Assembly: GCA_021805265.1 (NCBI GenBank)
Contig: JAJZFR010000089.1
Coordinates: 1 to 7,085, forward strand
Reading direction: 5' to 3'
DNA: 7,085 nucleotides
Source: Acidobacteriota bacterium
GTDB taxonomy: Bacteria > Acidobacteriota > Terriglobia > Terriglobales > Acidobacteriaceae
In this document: positions 1 to 6,045 of the stretch, piece after piece
How positions within the stretch are numbered: position 1 is the first letter of the stretch
Layout of the letters: each line of letters starts with the position of its first letter
The notes under the pieces: model-generated
Databases searched by the model: none
What the model saw: the letters and a program-made list of their open reading frames with translations, nothing else
Told to the model about the DNA's origin: nothing
Translations under genes and position numbers: made by a program

Positions 1-188
1 GCGTAACGTGGCTCGTCGGCTCCGACCAGCCCGAGGCCGGCTCCGCCGAGGATGGGGGTGGTGCCGTAGAGGGTGAAAAAGGCCATGAACAGGAGCAGGC
101 TTGCGACCTCCCACCGGGTGGTGGAGTCGGGCATGCGCAGCCATGCTGGCCGAGCCTTGGGGGACGAATTGGATGGGGGCAGGGGCAT
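1..188 (-). CDS. Membrane glycosyltransferase, ArnT/PMT (GT39-like) type, N-terminal fragment
   Basis: The minus strand from 188 to the window edge encodes about 62 residues. A short Pro/Ser-rich polar leader is followed by the hydrophobic segment VASLLLFMAFFTLYG (about residues 28-42), which looks like a first membrane helix. The stretch GADEPRY (56-62) follows. Family knowledge: a DEPRYA-like motif after the first helix is typical of the large integral-membrane glycosyltransferases (ArnT, protein O-mannosyltransferase-like) that use polyprenyl-phosphate sugars. Its acidic residue lies in the first periplasmic loop and is implicated in catalysis. The substrate cannot be told. Start codons are possible at 188 (ATG), 134 (ATG) and 236 (ATG), and none has a clear Shine-Dalgarno. 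I chose 188 as a compromise; 134 gives a shorter leader directly before the helix. The rest of the gene, normally over 450 codons, lies left of the window. The 145 bases between this gene and the toxin stop hold no other recognisable gene. Confidence 0.7.
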   Translation of the reverse strand, partial: MPLPPSNSSPKARPAWLRMPDSTTRWEVASLLLFMAFFTLYGTTPILGGAGLGLVGADEPRY

Positions 189-333
189 CACGACTGGTTT
201 CCCAGGAGAATGGCTGGTCTCAGGGTACAAAAGCATTCACGGCCACAGATGGGGGTCTGTCCCGAACCTTAGGCTACCAGATTTCTGGCGGAGGTTCGCG
301 GCGGTGGATTTTTGCGGCGCTGAAAGCGTGGAA

Positions 334-762
334 CTAGCTGTGGCGTTTCCATGGATCGTGAACTTTCACTGCAATATCGCTTACGTCGGCGATATTGCGC
401 GTGACAAAGGTGAGTCCGTGGATGATTGCCGTTGCGGCGAGAAGAGTATCGACGACCGGCCTTGGACGCTCCGCAGAAAGCTGTCCCCACAGCTTAGTGG
501 TTGCAGCGTCGAGACCGAGAATACGATCCGCGAAACTGAGCTCGAGACCATCGATCCAGGAGGCGATCCGTTCGGCGGCATCCGGGTCGGATCGGCGCTT
601 GATGACGACGCCTTTTCTCAGTTCTCCGAGGGTCAGGACGCTGAGGAAGAGCGCTGTCGGCTCGGTCGAGGAAAGAAAAGCCATCACGTGCGCATCGGCT
701 TGTCGTTTACGCGTTTCAGAGAGCACATTGGTGTCGAGCAAATAGCGAAGCGGGGGTTTCAC
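334..762 (-). CDS. vapC: PIN-domain toxin RNase of a type II toxin-antitoxin pair (VapC/FitB-like)
   Basis: The 142-residue protein has the size and layout of a single PIN domain. PIN toxins are Mg2+-dependent endoribonucleases that typically cleave tRNA or rRNA and are held inactive by a cognate antitoxin. The four acidic active-site positions are visible: D10 in YLLDTNVLSE, E47 in LTLGELRKG, D105 in PVVDTLLAATA, and D126 in FVTRNIADV. The SET-R pattern after the first Asp and the TRN-xAD end resemble the FitB-like branch. All key residues are present, so the toxin is probably active. The start is GTG at 762-760; it overlaps the antitoxin stop in a GTGA arrangement, which implies translational coupling. 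The Shine-Dalgarno is weak (GAGA at about 770-773). The target RNA cannot be read from the sequence. The family call is firm; vapC is a generic family name. Confidence 0.93.
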   Translation of the reverse strand: MKPPLRYLLDTNVLSETRKRQADAHVMAFLSSTEPTALFLSVLTLGELRKGVVIKRRSDPDAAERIASWIDGLELSFADRILGLDAATTKLWGQLSAERPRPVVDTLLAATAIIHGLTFVTRNIADVSDIAVKVHDPWKRHS

Positions 763-1004
763 AGGGGAATCTCGCGCCCGGTATCGCGGTCGCGTTCGAT
801 TTCAAAGCTGTCCACTTTGGGACCACCGAGGAGGTAGGCCCTGAGGTCCGGTTGATGGGCCGTAATGGCCCGGTAATCGGCGATGGAGAGCAGGACGGCG
901 CGCTCGGTGCCGTGGCGAGTAAGGATCTGTGGTCCTGCGGTGTGGGCGGCTTCGATGACCTCGCTCAAGCGGGTCTTTGCTTCGTGTAACTGCCAGATGC
1001 TCAT
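759..1004 (-). CDS. Phd/YefM-family antitoxin, partner of the PIN toxin
   Basis: This 81-residue protein begins WQLHEAKTRLSEVIEAA (4-20), the standard start of the Phd/YefM DNA-binding fold. The segment GPQILTRHGTERAVLLSIADY (24-44) matches the conserved strand and helix after it. In this family the N-terminal half dimerises and binds operator DNA, while the flexible C-terminal tail wraps around the toxin and blocks its active site. The tail here, with FEIERDRDTGREIPL at 67-81, resembles the toxin-binding tails of Phd-type antitoxins paired with PIN toxins. The ATG start at 1004 is supported by AGGA on the minus strand (1012-1015) with a 7-base spacer. The gene is first in a two-gene operon, and its stop overlaps the toxin start. 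The palindrome just upstream predicts autorepression by the antitoxin or the toxin-antitoxin complex. Confidence 0.92.
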   Translation of the reverse strand: MSIWQLHEAKTRLSEVIEAAHTAGPQILTRHGTERAVLLSIADYRAITAHQPDLRAYLLGGPKVDSFEIERDRDTGREIPL

Positions 1005-1015
1005 GGGCGCGTCCT

Positions 1016-1049
1016 GACTATAACAACTATAATTATAGTCGATATAGTC
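1016..1049 (-). promoter_or_regulatory. Nested palindromic operator overlapping the toxin-antitoxin promoter
   Basis: This 34-base stretch is a near-perfect palindrome centred between 1032 and 1033: 15 of 17 base pairs match, with mismatches only at 1023/1042 and 1025/1040. Its core is a perfect 14-base palindrome (1026-1039, half-site ACTATAA). The outer arms are GACTATA (1016-1022) and TATAGTC (1043-1049). The result is four copies of an ACTATA-like half-site at 9-base offsets on each side of the same centre. The core contains a perfect minus-strand TATAAT (1037-1032). A transcript starting about 7 bases on would have a leader of roughly 20 nt before the antitoxin ATG, carrying its AGGA Shine-Dalgarno. 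No good -35 hexamer is visible at the right spacing. Such placement is expected for a Phd/YefM-type autoregulated operator; binding itself is inferred. Confidence 0.8.
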
Positions 1050-1075
1050 CTATCACGCTCTGGAATCCAGCAAAG

Positions 1076-2341
1076 TCAACTCTTGTTCCGGGAAAGTATC
1101 CGCTCAATCTGGTTGCAGGCGACCGCGAGCGCGTCTTCGGCTTGAATGCGGGCTGCGAGGTGTGCGGCGGTGGCGGCGAAGTTTGGATTTTGCAGCAGAA
1201 GATCGAGTGCAGAGGTGGCGGATTCCGGGGAGTAGCGGCTGCGGGCGAGGGAGAGTCCCGCACCGAGGCGCTGGACGCGAGCGGCGTTGTCGGGCTGATC
1301 CCAGCCGTAGGGGACGATGAGCTGGGGTTTTCCGGCGCGGAGCGCCTGGGCGGTGGTTCCCGAGCCGCCCTGGTGGACGATGACGGCAGCGTGGGGAAAG
1401 ACGGCGGAGTAGGGTGCGTAGGGCAGGGCGAGCACGCTGGGCAGAGTCTGGCTGTGCTCGATGCCGAGGAGGATGGCGCGGCGACCCAGCTTTTGTGCGG
1501 CGGCGAGGCTGGCATGGTAGAAGTTGCCAGGATGGTGGACGGCTGTGGACCCGAGAGTGAAGACCAGCGGCGCGTCTCCGGCAGCGAGAAAAGCCGTCAG
1601 TTCGGGTTGCTGGTTGGCACCGGGCGCGTTGCGGTCAAAGAAGAGGAAGCCGGGTTGTACGGTCTGGGGTGGCCAGTCGGGCTGGGGCTGAGCAAGCTGG
1701 CTGGAGAAGAGAGCGAGGACAAGCAGAGGCGAGAATTTATCGCGAAAGACGGGGTCGCATTGGGCGGATAGAGCGAGTTCGCGGCGGAGTTGGCGAACGG
1801 GCGACCACCAGTGCCTGGTGGCGAGGCGAGCGGCGTTGAGCGCGGCGCGGTAGACGGGCCATCCGAGCCTGCGGAGATGGATCAAGGCGGGCGCATTGAC
1901 GAGCACGGAAGGGTCGTGGGCGGAAAAGAAGGAGCAGGGAGAGAGGATTGCCGAGACCCAGGGGAGGGTGAGCTTTTCGGCGACGAGCGGGGCAGCGTAG
2001 ACGAGTTCTCCGGCGATCATGAGGTCGGCATTGGCAGCGGCGGCGAGGAGGTCGTCGCAGGTATCGCGGAGATGGGGGAGGATGATCCTGCGGAAGAGGA
2101 TTTCGGGGCCGGTTTTGAGGTTTTCGCACTGGGCGATGAGGGAGTGGTCGGTGGGGTTCCAGTTGGGGCGCATGGAGCGAAACTCGATGCCAAGCGCGCG
2201 CACTTTGTCGCGGTAGAAATCGGTTGAGGCGAGTGTGACGGCGTGGCCGCGGCGCTGGAGTTCGAGCGCGAGAGCGAGCATGGGATGGAGGTCGCCGAGA
2301 GAGCCGATGGTGGCGAGGAGTATCCGCTTGGCGGCAGGCAT
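1076..2341 (-). CDS. GT1-family glycosyltransferase (UGT/YjiC-like, GT-B fold)
   Basis: The 421-residue protein has the two-domain layout of nucleotide-sugar glycosyltransferases related to YjiC, RhlB and sterol glucosyltransferases. The N-terminal acceptor domain opens with RILLATIGSLGDLHPMLALA (6-25), the usual GSxGDxHP motif with the likely catalytic base H19, then RGHAVTLAS (31-39). The C-terminal donor domain has FTLGST (261-266), HQGGSGTTAQALRAGKPQL (323-341) and PYGWDQPDNA (344-353), which in this family bind the nucleotide and sugar. No signal peptide or membrane helix is seen, so it is probably cytosolic or membrane-peripheral. Acceptor and sugar are unknown; lipids and secondary metabolites are common acceptors. 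The ATG lies only 4 bases after the nrnA stop with no strong Shine-Dalgarno, which suggests coupled translation as the last gene of the rbfA-nrnA unit. The stop lies 26 bases from the toxin-antitoxin operator, with no terminator visible between. Confidence 0.9.
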   Translation of the reverse strand: MPAAKRILLATIGSLGDLHPMLALALELQRRGHAVTLASTDFYRDKVRALGIEFRSMRPNWNPTDHSLIAQCENLKTGPEILFRRIILPHLRDTCDDLLAAAANADLMIAGELVYAAPLVAEKLTLPWVSAILSPCSFFSAHDPSVLVNAPALIHLRRLGWPVYRAALNAARLATRHWWSPVRQLRRELALSAQCDPVFRDKFSPLLVLALFSSQLAQPQPDWPPQTVQPGFLFFDRNAPGANQQPELTAFLAAGDAPLVFTLGSTAVHHPGNFYHASLAAAQKLGRRAILLGIEHSQTLPSVLALPYAPYSAVFPHAAVIVHQGGSGTTAQALRAGKPQLIVPYGWDQPDNAARVQRLGAGLSLARSRYSPESATSALDLLLQNPNFAATAAHLAARIQAEDALAVACNQIERILSRNKS

Positions 2342-2345
2342 GGGA

Positions 2346-3416
2346 TTATTCGGTGGCGAGGGCGGCGACGGAGGTTTGGAGTGCGGAGCGCAGGGCGGAT
2401 CGGAGTGCCTCGAGGATTTCTTCGGTGGCAGCGGGGAGTGGTCCGTCGAGGGTACATCCTGAGGCGTTTTCGTGTCCGCCGCCGCCGAGCTGGCTGGCGA
2501 TGGAGGCGACGTTGAGTCTTGCGCGGGGGCCTTTGCTGCGGAGGCTGACGCGGATGCGTCCTTCGGGGAGTTCGCGGAGGAAGATGGCGGCCTCGACGCC
2601 GTCGATGGAGAGCGCGTAGTTGACGATGCCTTCGCAGTCTTCCTCGGCGGCGGCGGTCTGGATCATATCCTGGTGGGTGATGTGGAGCCAGGCGAGGCCG
2701 TCTTCGCAGCGGAGGTTGGTGAGCGCGAGGCCGAGCAGTTGCATGCGGGGTAGCGGGACGGCGAAGTAGATGTCTCGGGCGATGGCGGCGGGATCGGCAC
2801 CGGCGGCGGTGAGCTGGCTGGCGAGGGCAAAGGTGGAGGCTTCAATAGCACCGTAGCAGAAACCGCCGGTGTCGGTGAGGAGGGTGGTGTAGAGGCAGGT
2901 GGCCATCTCTGGGGTGACAGTGGATCCAGTGGCGAGGACGATGCGGTAGACCAGCTCGCCGACAGAGCAGGCGGAGCGGTCGATCCAGTTGAGATGAGCG
3001 TACTCGCGGCCACTGGCGTGGTGGTCGATATTGATCTGGGTGTAGGCTTCGAGGCCGATGAGTCGGGTGCGTTCGAGGCCGTCGCATTCGAGCAGGATGA
3101 CAGCGTCATAGAGTCCGTGTATGCCGATGACCGTCTGGATGCGTTGCGCCTGGGGCAGTGCGCGGTAGATGGCGGGGATGCGGTCGGCGGTGACGAGGTC
3201 TGCGCGCTTGCCGAGCTGGTCAAGGAGCATGCCCATGGCGAGCATGGAGCCGACGGCGTCGCCATCGGGGCGGGAGTGTGAGCAGACGAGGAAGCGCTCA
3301 CCCTGAGCGATGAAGTCGAGGATGGCGCGCATGGCGGCGGGAACGAGGATGGATTCGGCGCGTCGAGCGAATCTGCCACGGTCGCGGATGCTGCGAATTG
3401 TCTGGAACATGGCCAT
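2346..3416 (-). CDS. nrnA: NrnA-type DHH/DHHA1 phosphoesterase (oligoribonuclease / pAp phosphatase)
   Basis: The 356-residue protein carries the DHH-family metal-binding motifs in order: SHSRPDGDAVGS (46-57; H47, D51, D53), ILLECDG (107-113), INIDHHASG (129-136; the DHH at 131-133) and TDTGGF (181-186). The C-terminal DHHA1 substrate-binding motif GGGGHENASG is at 311-320. NrnA enzymes use Mn2+ to degrade RNA and DNA oligonucleotides of a few residues (nanoRNA), and many also dephosphorylate pAp from sulfur assimilation. The second motif has Glu (E110) where Asp is usual. The protein begins with about 28 extra residues before the catalytic domain; M29 (ATG at 3332) is an alternative start. 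I prefer 3416 because it sits 11 bases after the rbfA stop with a weak GGAA Shine-Dalgarno. The C-terminus has a short LRSA repeat (338-345). rbfA-nrnA adjacency is common in bacteria and supports the call. Confidence 0.93.
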   Translation of the reverse strand: MAMFQTIRSIRDRGRFARRAESILVPAAMRAILDFIAQGERFLVCSHSRPDGDAVGSMLAMGMLLDQLGKRADLVTADRIPAIYRALPQAQRIQTVIGIHGLYDAVILLECDGLERTRLIGLEAYTQINIDHHASGREYAHLNWIDRSACSVGELVYRIVLATGSTVTPEMATCLYTTLLTDTGGFCYGAIEASTFALASQLTAAGADPAAIARDIYFAVPLPRMQLLGLALTNLRCEDGLAWLHITHQDMIQTAAAEEDCEGIVNYALSIDGVEAAIFLRELPEGRIRVSLRSKGPRARLNVASIASQLGGGGHENASGCTLDGPLPAATEEILEALRSALRSALQTSVAALATE

Positions 3417-3427
3417 GTGTTTTCCGT

Positions 3428-3862
3428 TTAAGAGAGCGGCGAGTCGATAGGCAGGTTTTCAGGCTTGCTTTCGCTGGCTGCCGAATCGGGTTGGGCGGCT
3501 CTTGCGCGCTTCTTTGAGCGACCGAGCAGCTCGTCGATGCGGGACTGGAGCTTTTCTGCGCGGTCGATGTGGAAGGTGAGATCGGGAATGCGACGGAGGC
3601 CGAGGCGCTCCTGAATTTCGTGGCGGATGTAGCCTTTGGCTGCGAGGAGAGCGGCGACGGTGTTGGTTTCAGCCACTTCGCCGCCATCGACGGCGAGGAA
3701 GACGCGCGCCGACTTCGCGGCGGGATTCATGACGACCTCGGTGACGTGGCAGAAGGCGATGCGGGGGTCGGATAGCTCGCCTTCGAGCATTGCGCCGATC
3801 TCTTCGCGGAGGGACTCGGCGACGCGGTTGCGATGGTACACCCTGGTTCTTGGCTCGGCCAT
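3428..3862 (-). CDS. rbfA: 30S ribosome-binding factor A
   Basis: RbfA is a small KH-fold protein that binds the immature 30S subunit and helps 16S rRNA 5'-end processing and late maturation, especially in the cold. The 144-residue protein shows family landmarks: RVAESLREEI (13-22), LSDPRI (30-35), the A-x-G of the interrupted KH helix-kink-helix in AAKGYIRHEI (74-83), and RIPDLTFHIDRA (91-102). The last 30 or so residues are polar and low-complexity (KKRARAAQ onward), making the protein slightly longer than many RbfAs. ATG at 3862 is well supported by AGGGAG on the minus strand (3871-3876) with an 8-base spacer. It is the first gene of the rbfA-nrnA-glycosyltransferase unit. infB, often directly upstream, is absent; thiL diverges from here instead. 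Confidence 0.95.
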   Translation of the reverse strand: MAEPRTRVYHRNRVAESLREEIGAMLEGELSDPRIAFCHVTEVVMNPAAKSARVFLAVDGGEVAETNTVAALLAAKGYIRHEIQERLGLRRIPDLTFHIDRAEKLQSRIDELLGRSKKRARAAQPDSAASESKPENLPIDSPLS

Positions 3863-3968
3863 CTTTGCGTCTCCCTGCGCGGAAATCTCTGATACGGACT
3901 CTTCAGAATATCAAAAGAGCGAAGGAGAGCGAGCGCGTGTCTTCGCGGCGGGCGCTATTCTTGCTGGT
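3863..3968. promoter_or_regulatory. Divergent intergenic region with candidate promoters for rbfA and thiL
   Basis: These 106 bases separate two divergent genes and must hold, or lie beside, both promoters. The hexamer TATTCT occurs once toward each gene. On the minus strand (3910-3905) it would give rbfA a leader of about 35-40 nt containing its Shine-Dalgarno. On the plus strand (3956-3961) it ends 7 bases before the thiL ATG. Neither has a recognisable -35 at standard spacing, so these are weak assignments made from position and one hexamer. A plus-strand AAGGAG at 3922-3927 is too far from the thiL ATG to serve it. Confidence 0.4.
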
Positions 3969-5012
3969 ATGGCGAAGGCTGGGAGTGTATTTTCGACGGG
4001 CCGGACGAGCGGGAAGCTGGCGTCTGGCGAGCTGGGAGTGTTGCGCGGGATTCGTGCGCGGGCTGGGCGGGCGAACGGACGAGTGCGACTGGGGATTGGG
4101 GATGACTGCGCGCTGTTGCGGCTGAAGAGCGGGGACGAGCTGGCGGTGACGACGGATCTCTCGATCGAAGGGAGGCACTTTCGGCTGGACTGGCATACGC
4201 CGGAGTCGGTGGGACACCGGACGCTGGCTCGTGGGCTGAGCGATCTGGCGGCGATGGGAGCGGAGCCGGTGGCGGCGTTCCTGTCGCTGGGCCTGCCGGC
4301 GCGGCTGGCGGGAACGCGGAGTGGCCGAGCCGATGAGGGAGTGGAGTCGAGAAGCTGGTTGGATCGGTTTCTGGACGGGCTGCTGGGGCTGGCTGAGGCG
4401 AATGGGGTTACGCTCGCGGGGGGCGACCTGGCGGAGTCTCCGGTGGCGGTAGCGGACATTGTGTTGACGGGGGCAGTGGCGCGCGGTAAGGCGTTGTTGC
4501 GATCCGGCGCGCGGGTGGGTGACGGGATTTACGTGACGGGTGTGCTGGGCGCGGCAGCGGCGGAACTGGCGGCGCTGAGCGCGCATCCGAGGCGGTTTGC
4601 GCGGGTTCGCAATTCAGGTTCGGGCGAGTTTGCGCATTTGTTTCCGGTGCCGCGAGTGGCTCAGGGATTGCGGCTGCGGCGCGCGGGTCTGGCGACGGCG
4701 GCGATCGATATTTCGGACGGGCTTTCGACGGAGCTGGAGCATTTGTGTGACGAGTCCGGAGTGGCGGCGGAGATTGAGGCGTTGCGGATTCCGATTGGCG
4801 CTGGAGCGACGCTGGAGCAGGCGCTGCACGGGGGCGAGGATTACGAGCTTTTGTTCACGGCAGGGGCGGGGGTGCCGCGGAGGATAGAGGGCGTGGCGGT
4901 GACGCGCATAGGCCAGGTGGTGGCGGCGCGGCACGGGCAGGCAGCGGTGACGCTGATCGCGGAGGGTGGCCGGGAGCCGTTGATTGCTCGGGGGTGGGAG
5001 CATTTCCGCTGA
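3969..5012 (+). CDS. thiL: Thiamine-monophosphate kinase
   Basis: ThiL uses ATP to phosphorylate thiamine monophosphate to thiamine diphosphate, the last step of cofactor synthesis, in the cytosol. With ATG at 3969 the product is 347 residues, near the family norm. Motifs in order: GELGVLRGIRAR (20-31), GIGDDCALL (42-50; D45 and D46 bind Mg2+/ATP), TTDLSIEGRHF (61-71, usually TTDMLVEGVHF), RGLSDLAAMGAEP (88-100), LAGGDLAESP (149-158), IDISDGLSTELEHLC (246-260) and GGEDYELLF (288-296). These are the marks of the PurM/ThiL ATP-binding superfamily. About 15 polar residues between GLPARL and WLDRF (113-129) look like a loop insertion compared with the E. coli enzyme. The frame stays open far upstream into rbfA antisense, but homology begins only after 3969 and no closer in-frame start is better. 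No Shine-Dalgarno is visible before the ATG. Confidence 0.93.
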   Translation: MAKAGSVFSTGRTSGKLASGELGVLRGIRARAGRANGRVRLGIGDDCALLRLKSGDELAVTTDLSIEGRHFRLDWHTPESVGHRTLARGLSDLAAMGAEPVAAFLSLGLPARLAGTRSGRADEGVESRSWLDRFLDGLLGLAEANGVTLAGGDLAESPVAVADIVLTGAVARGKALLRSGARVGDGIYVTGVLGAAAAELAALSAHPRRFARVRNSGSGEFAHLFPVPRVAQGLRLRRAGLATAAIDISDGLSTELEHLCDESGVAAEIEALRIPIGAGATLEQALHGGEDYELLFTAGAGVPRRIEGVAVTRIGQVVAARHGQAAVTLIAEGGREPLIARGWEHFR

Positions 5013-5147
5013 GTTGGGTCGGGTGCGGGCTGGGTTGACGGTGGGTGGATTTCAAGCGAGAGGCAGGGAAGGAACAGGCGGCGAGTGGCGGGGATTTTCG
5101 AGTATTCTCAGTAGGCAGCCGCAGGCGGTTGCAGGAGTGAGATTCCG
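5013..5147 (+). promoter_or_regulatory. thiL/HEAT-gene spacer with weak candidate promoter
   Basis: The 135-base spacer is purine-rich with no ORF or clear terminator. TATTCT at 5103-5108 could be a -10 element, which would give a leader of about 30 nt carrying AGGAG (5133-5137) ahead of the ATG at 5148. No -35 is seen at 16-18 bases. An isolated TTGACG at 5035-5040 has no -10 at the right distance. Read-through from thiL is equally possible. Confidence 0.3.
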
Positions 5148-6002
5148 ATGACAGACCAAAAGCCAGGCAGCAAGGCGAATGGCAAGGCCGAGGGCGATTC
5201 CGCAATGTCAGAGATCGAGGAGCTTTTTCGTCAGACGCTCCACGGCGACTACGACGATGAAGACGAAGAAGGCGGACCGTGGGAGGCAGTGAGCAAGCTG
5301 CAGGCGCTGGCGAGCCGCGCGGTGCTCGAGCGCGCGGTGGAGTGGGCGCGGGACAAGCGTCCGGCGCGGCGGCGGCGCGGTATCGATGTTCTGGCGCAGT
5401 TAGGCAAGACGGAAGAGCATCCGACGACGTTGTTTGCGGAGGAGATTTTTCCGATTGTGGTCAGCGTACTGGAGGCAGAGCAGGACGTGCAGGTGATCGA
5501 TTCGTGCCTGGTTGCGCTGGGTCATCTGGGCAACGCGGCGGGGATTCCGCTGCTGCTGCGGCAGCGCAGGAACAGCGATCTGGATGTGCGTTTTGCGGTG
5601 GCCTTCGGGCTGAGCTGTTTTGCCGATCATGAGGACGCGATTCCGGCGCTGATCGAGCTGACGCGGGACTCGGATCCGGATGTGCGCGACTGGGCGACGT
5701 TTGGTCTTGGGGTGCAGGGCGCAGCGGATACGCCGGCGATACGCCAGGCGCTGGTGGACCGGCTGGACGACGGGAATCCGGATACACGCGAAGAGGCGGT
5801 TGCGGGGCTGGGTAAGCGGCACGATCTGCGCGTACTGCCGGACCTGATCGAGATGCTGCAACAGGAAGAGGTCTCCTATGGCGTGGTCGAGGCGGCGTGT
5901 CACCTGTTGGAGATGAAAGACATTCGCGAAGACTGGACGGCGGACGAGTATATTGAAGCGCTGACGACGCGCTTTGCCGCAGAGCTGGAGAAATACAACT
6001 GA
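5148..6002 (+). CDS. HEAT-repeat (PBS-lyase-like) protein of unknown function
   Basis: The 284-residue soluble protein has no signal peptide or membrane helix. A polar N-terminus with an acidic cluster (DYDDEDEEGG, 34-43) leads into an all-helical solenoid. Repeat-like units are visible at about 72-86 (ARRRRGIDVLAQLG), 112-128 (QDVQVIDSCLVALGHLG), 143-158 (SDLDVRFAVAFGLSCF), 175-190 (SDPDVRDWATFGLGVQ) and 208-222 (DGNPDTREEAVAGLG). Each has the D-x-D/P-x-VR-x-A-x-x-x-LG pattern of short HEAT repeats. Such solenoids are usually protein-binding scaffolds; no catalytic motif is seen. PBS-lyase likeness is only repeat similarity and does not imply bilin chemistry. ATG at 5148 has AGGAG 10 bases upstream. 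ATG at 5205 (M20, with AGGG 10 bases upstream) is a credible alternative that would remove the low-complexity leader. It is co-directional with thiL (135-base gap) and the ABC gene (188-base gap). Its function is not recognised. Confidence 0.85.
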   Translation: MTDQKPGSKANGKAEGDSAMSEIEELFRQTLHGDYDDEDEEGGPWEAVSKLQALASRAVLERAVEWARDKRPARRRRGIDVLAQLGKTEEHPTTLFAEEIFPIVVSVLEAEQDVQVIDSCLVALGHLGNAAGIPLLLRQRRNSDLDVRFAVAFGLSCFADHEDAIPALIELTRDSDPDVRDWATFGLGVQGAADTPAIRQALVDRLDDGNPDTREEAVAGLGKRHDLRVLPDLIEMLQQEEVSYGVVEAACHLLEMKDIREDWTADEYIEALTTRFAAELEKYN

Positions 6003-6019
6003 GCGAGCGCGAAGTTTCT

Positions 6020-6045
6020 GGAACAAGTGGGTGTGCGTTCGCGTA
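6020..6045 (+). promoter_or_regulatory. Candidate ECF-sigma-type promoter upstream of the ABC gene
   Basis: GGAAC at 6020-6024 is followed, after a 17-base spacer, by CGTA at 6042-6045. This matches the general GGAAC/CGT pattern of promoters read by extracytoplasmic-function sigma factors. It lies in the 188-base gap before the ABC ATPase and would give a leader of about 140 nt. The match is short and could be chance; no sigma factor is encoded in the window. An overlapping TAGAAT (6044-6049) could instead be a sigma-70-like -10, but it lacks a -35. Confidence 0.3.

Noticed and set aside
245..260. Small hairpin ACAGA/TCTGT with a G-rich loop near the ArnT-like gene
   Set aside because: Only five pairs and no T-tract; too weak to call a terminator or operator.
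73..837. 254-codon plus-strand open frame opposite the toxin-antitoxin pair
   Set aside because: No recognisable domain, and it overlaps three minus-strand genes with clear motifs, including catalytic residues of the PIN toxin.
977..1771. 264-codon plus-strand open frame opposite the glycosyltransferase
   Set aside because: Gly/Glu/Val-rich shadow with no motifs; the minus-strand GT1 protein explains the coding signal, and the frame would start inside the antitoxin gene.
3636..3968. Upstream extension of the thiL frame (111 extra codons)
   Set aside because: It runs antisense through the conserved rbfA N-terminus and shows no ThiL-like sequence; homology starts after the ATG at 3969.
5035..5063. 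TTGACG as a -35 box for the HEAT gene
   Set aside because: The sequence 17 bases on (GAGAGG) is not a -10 element.
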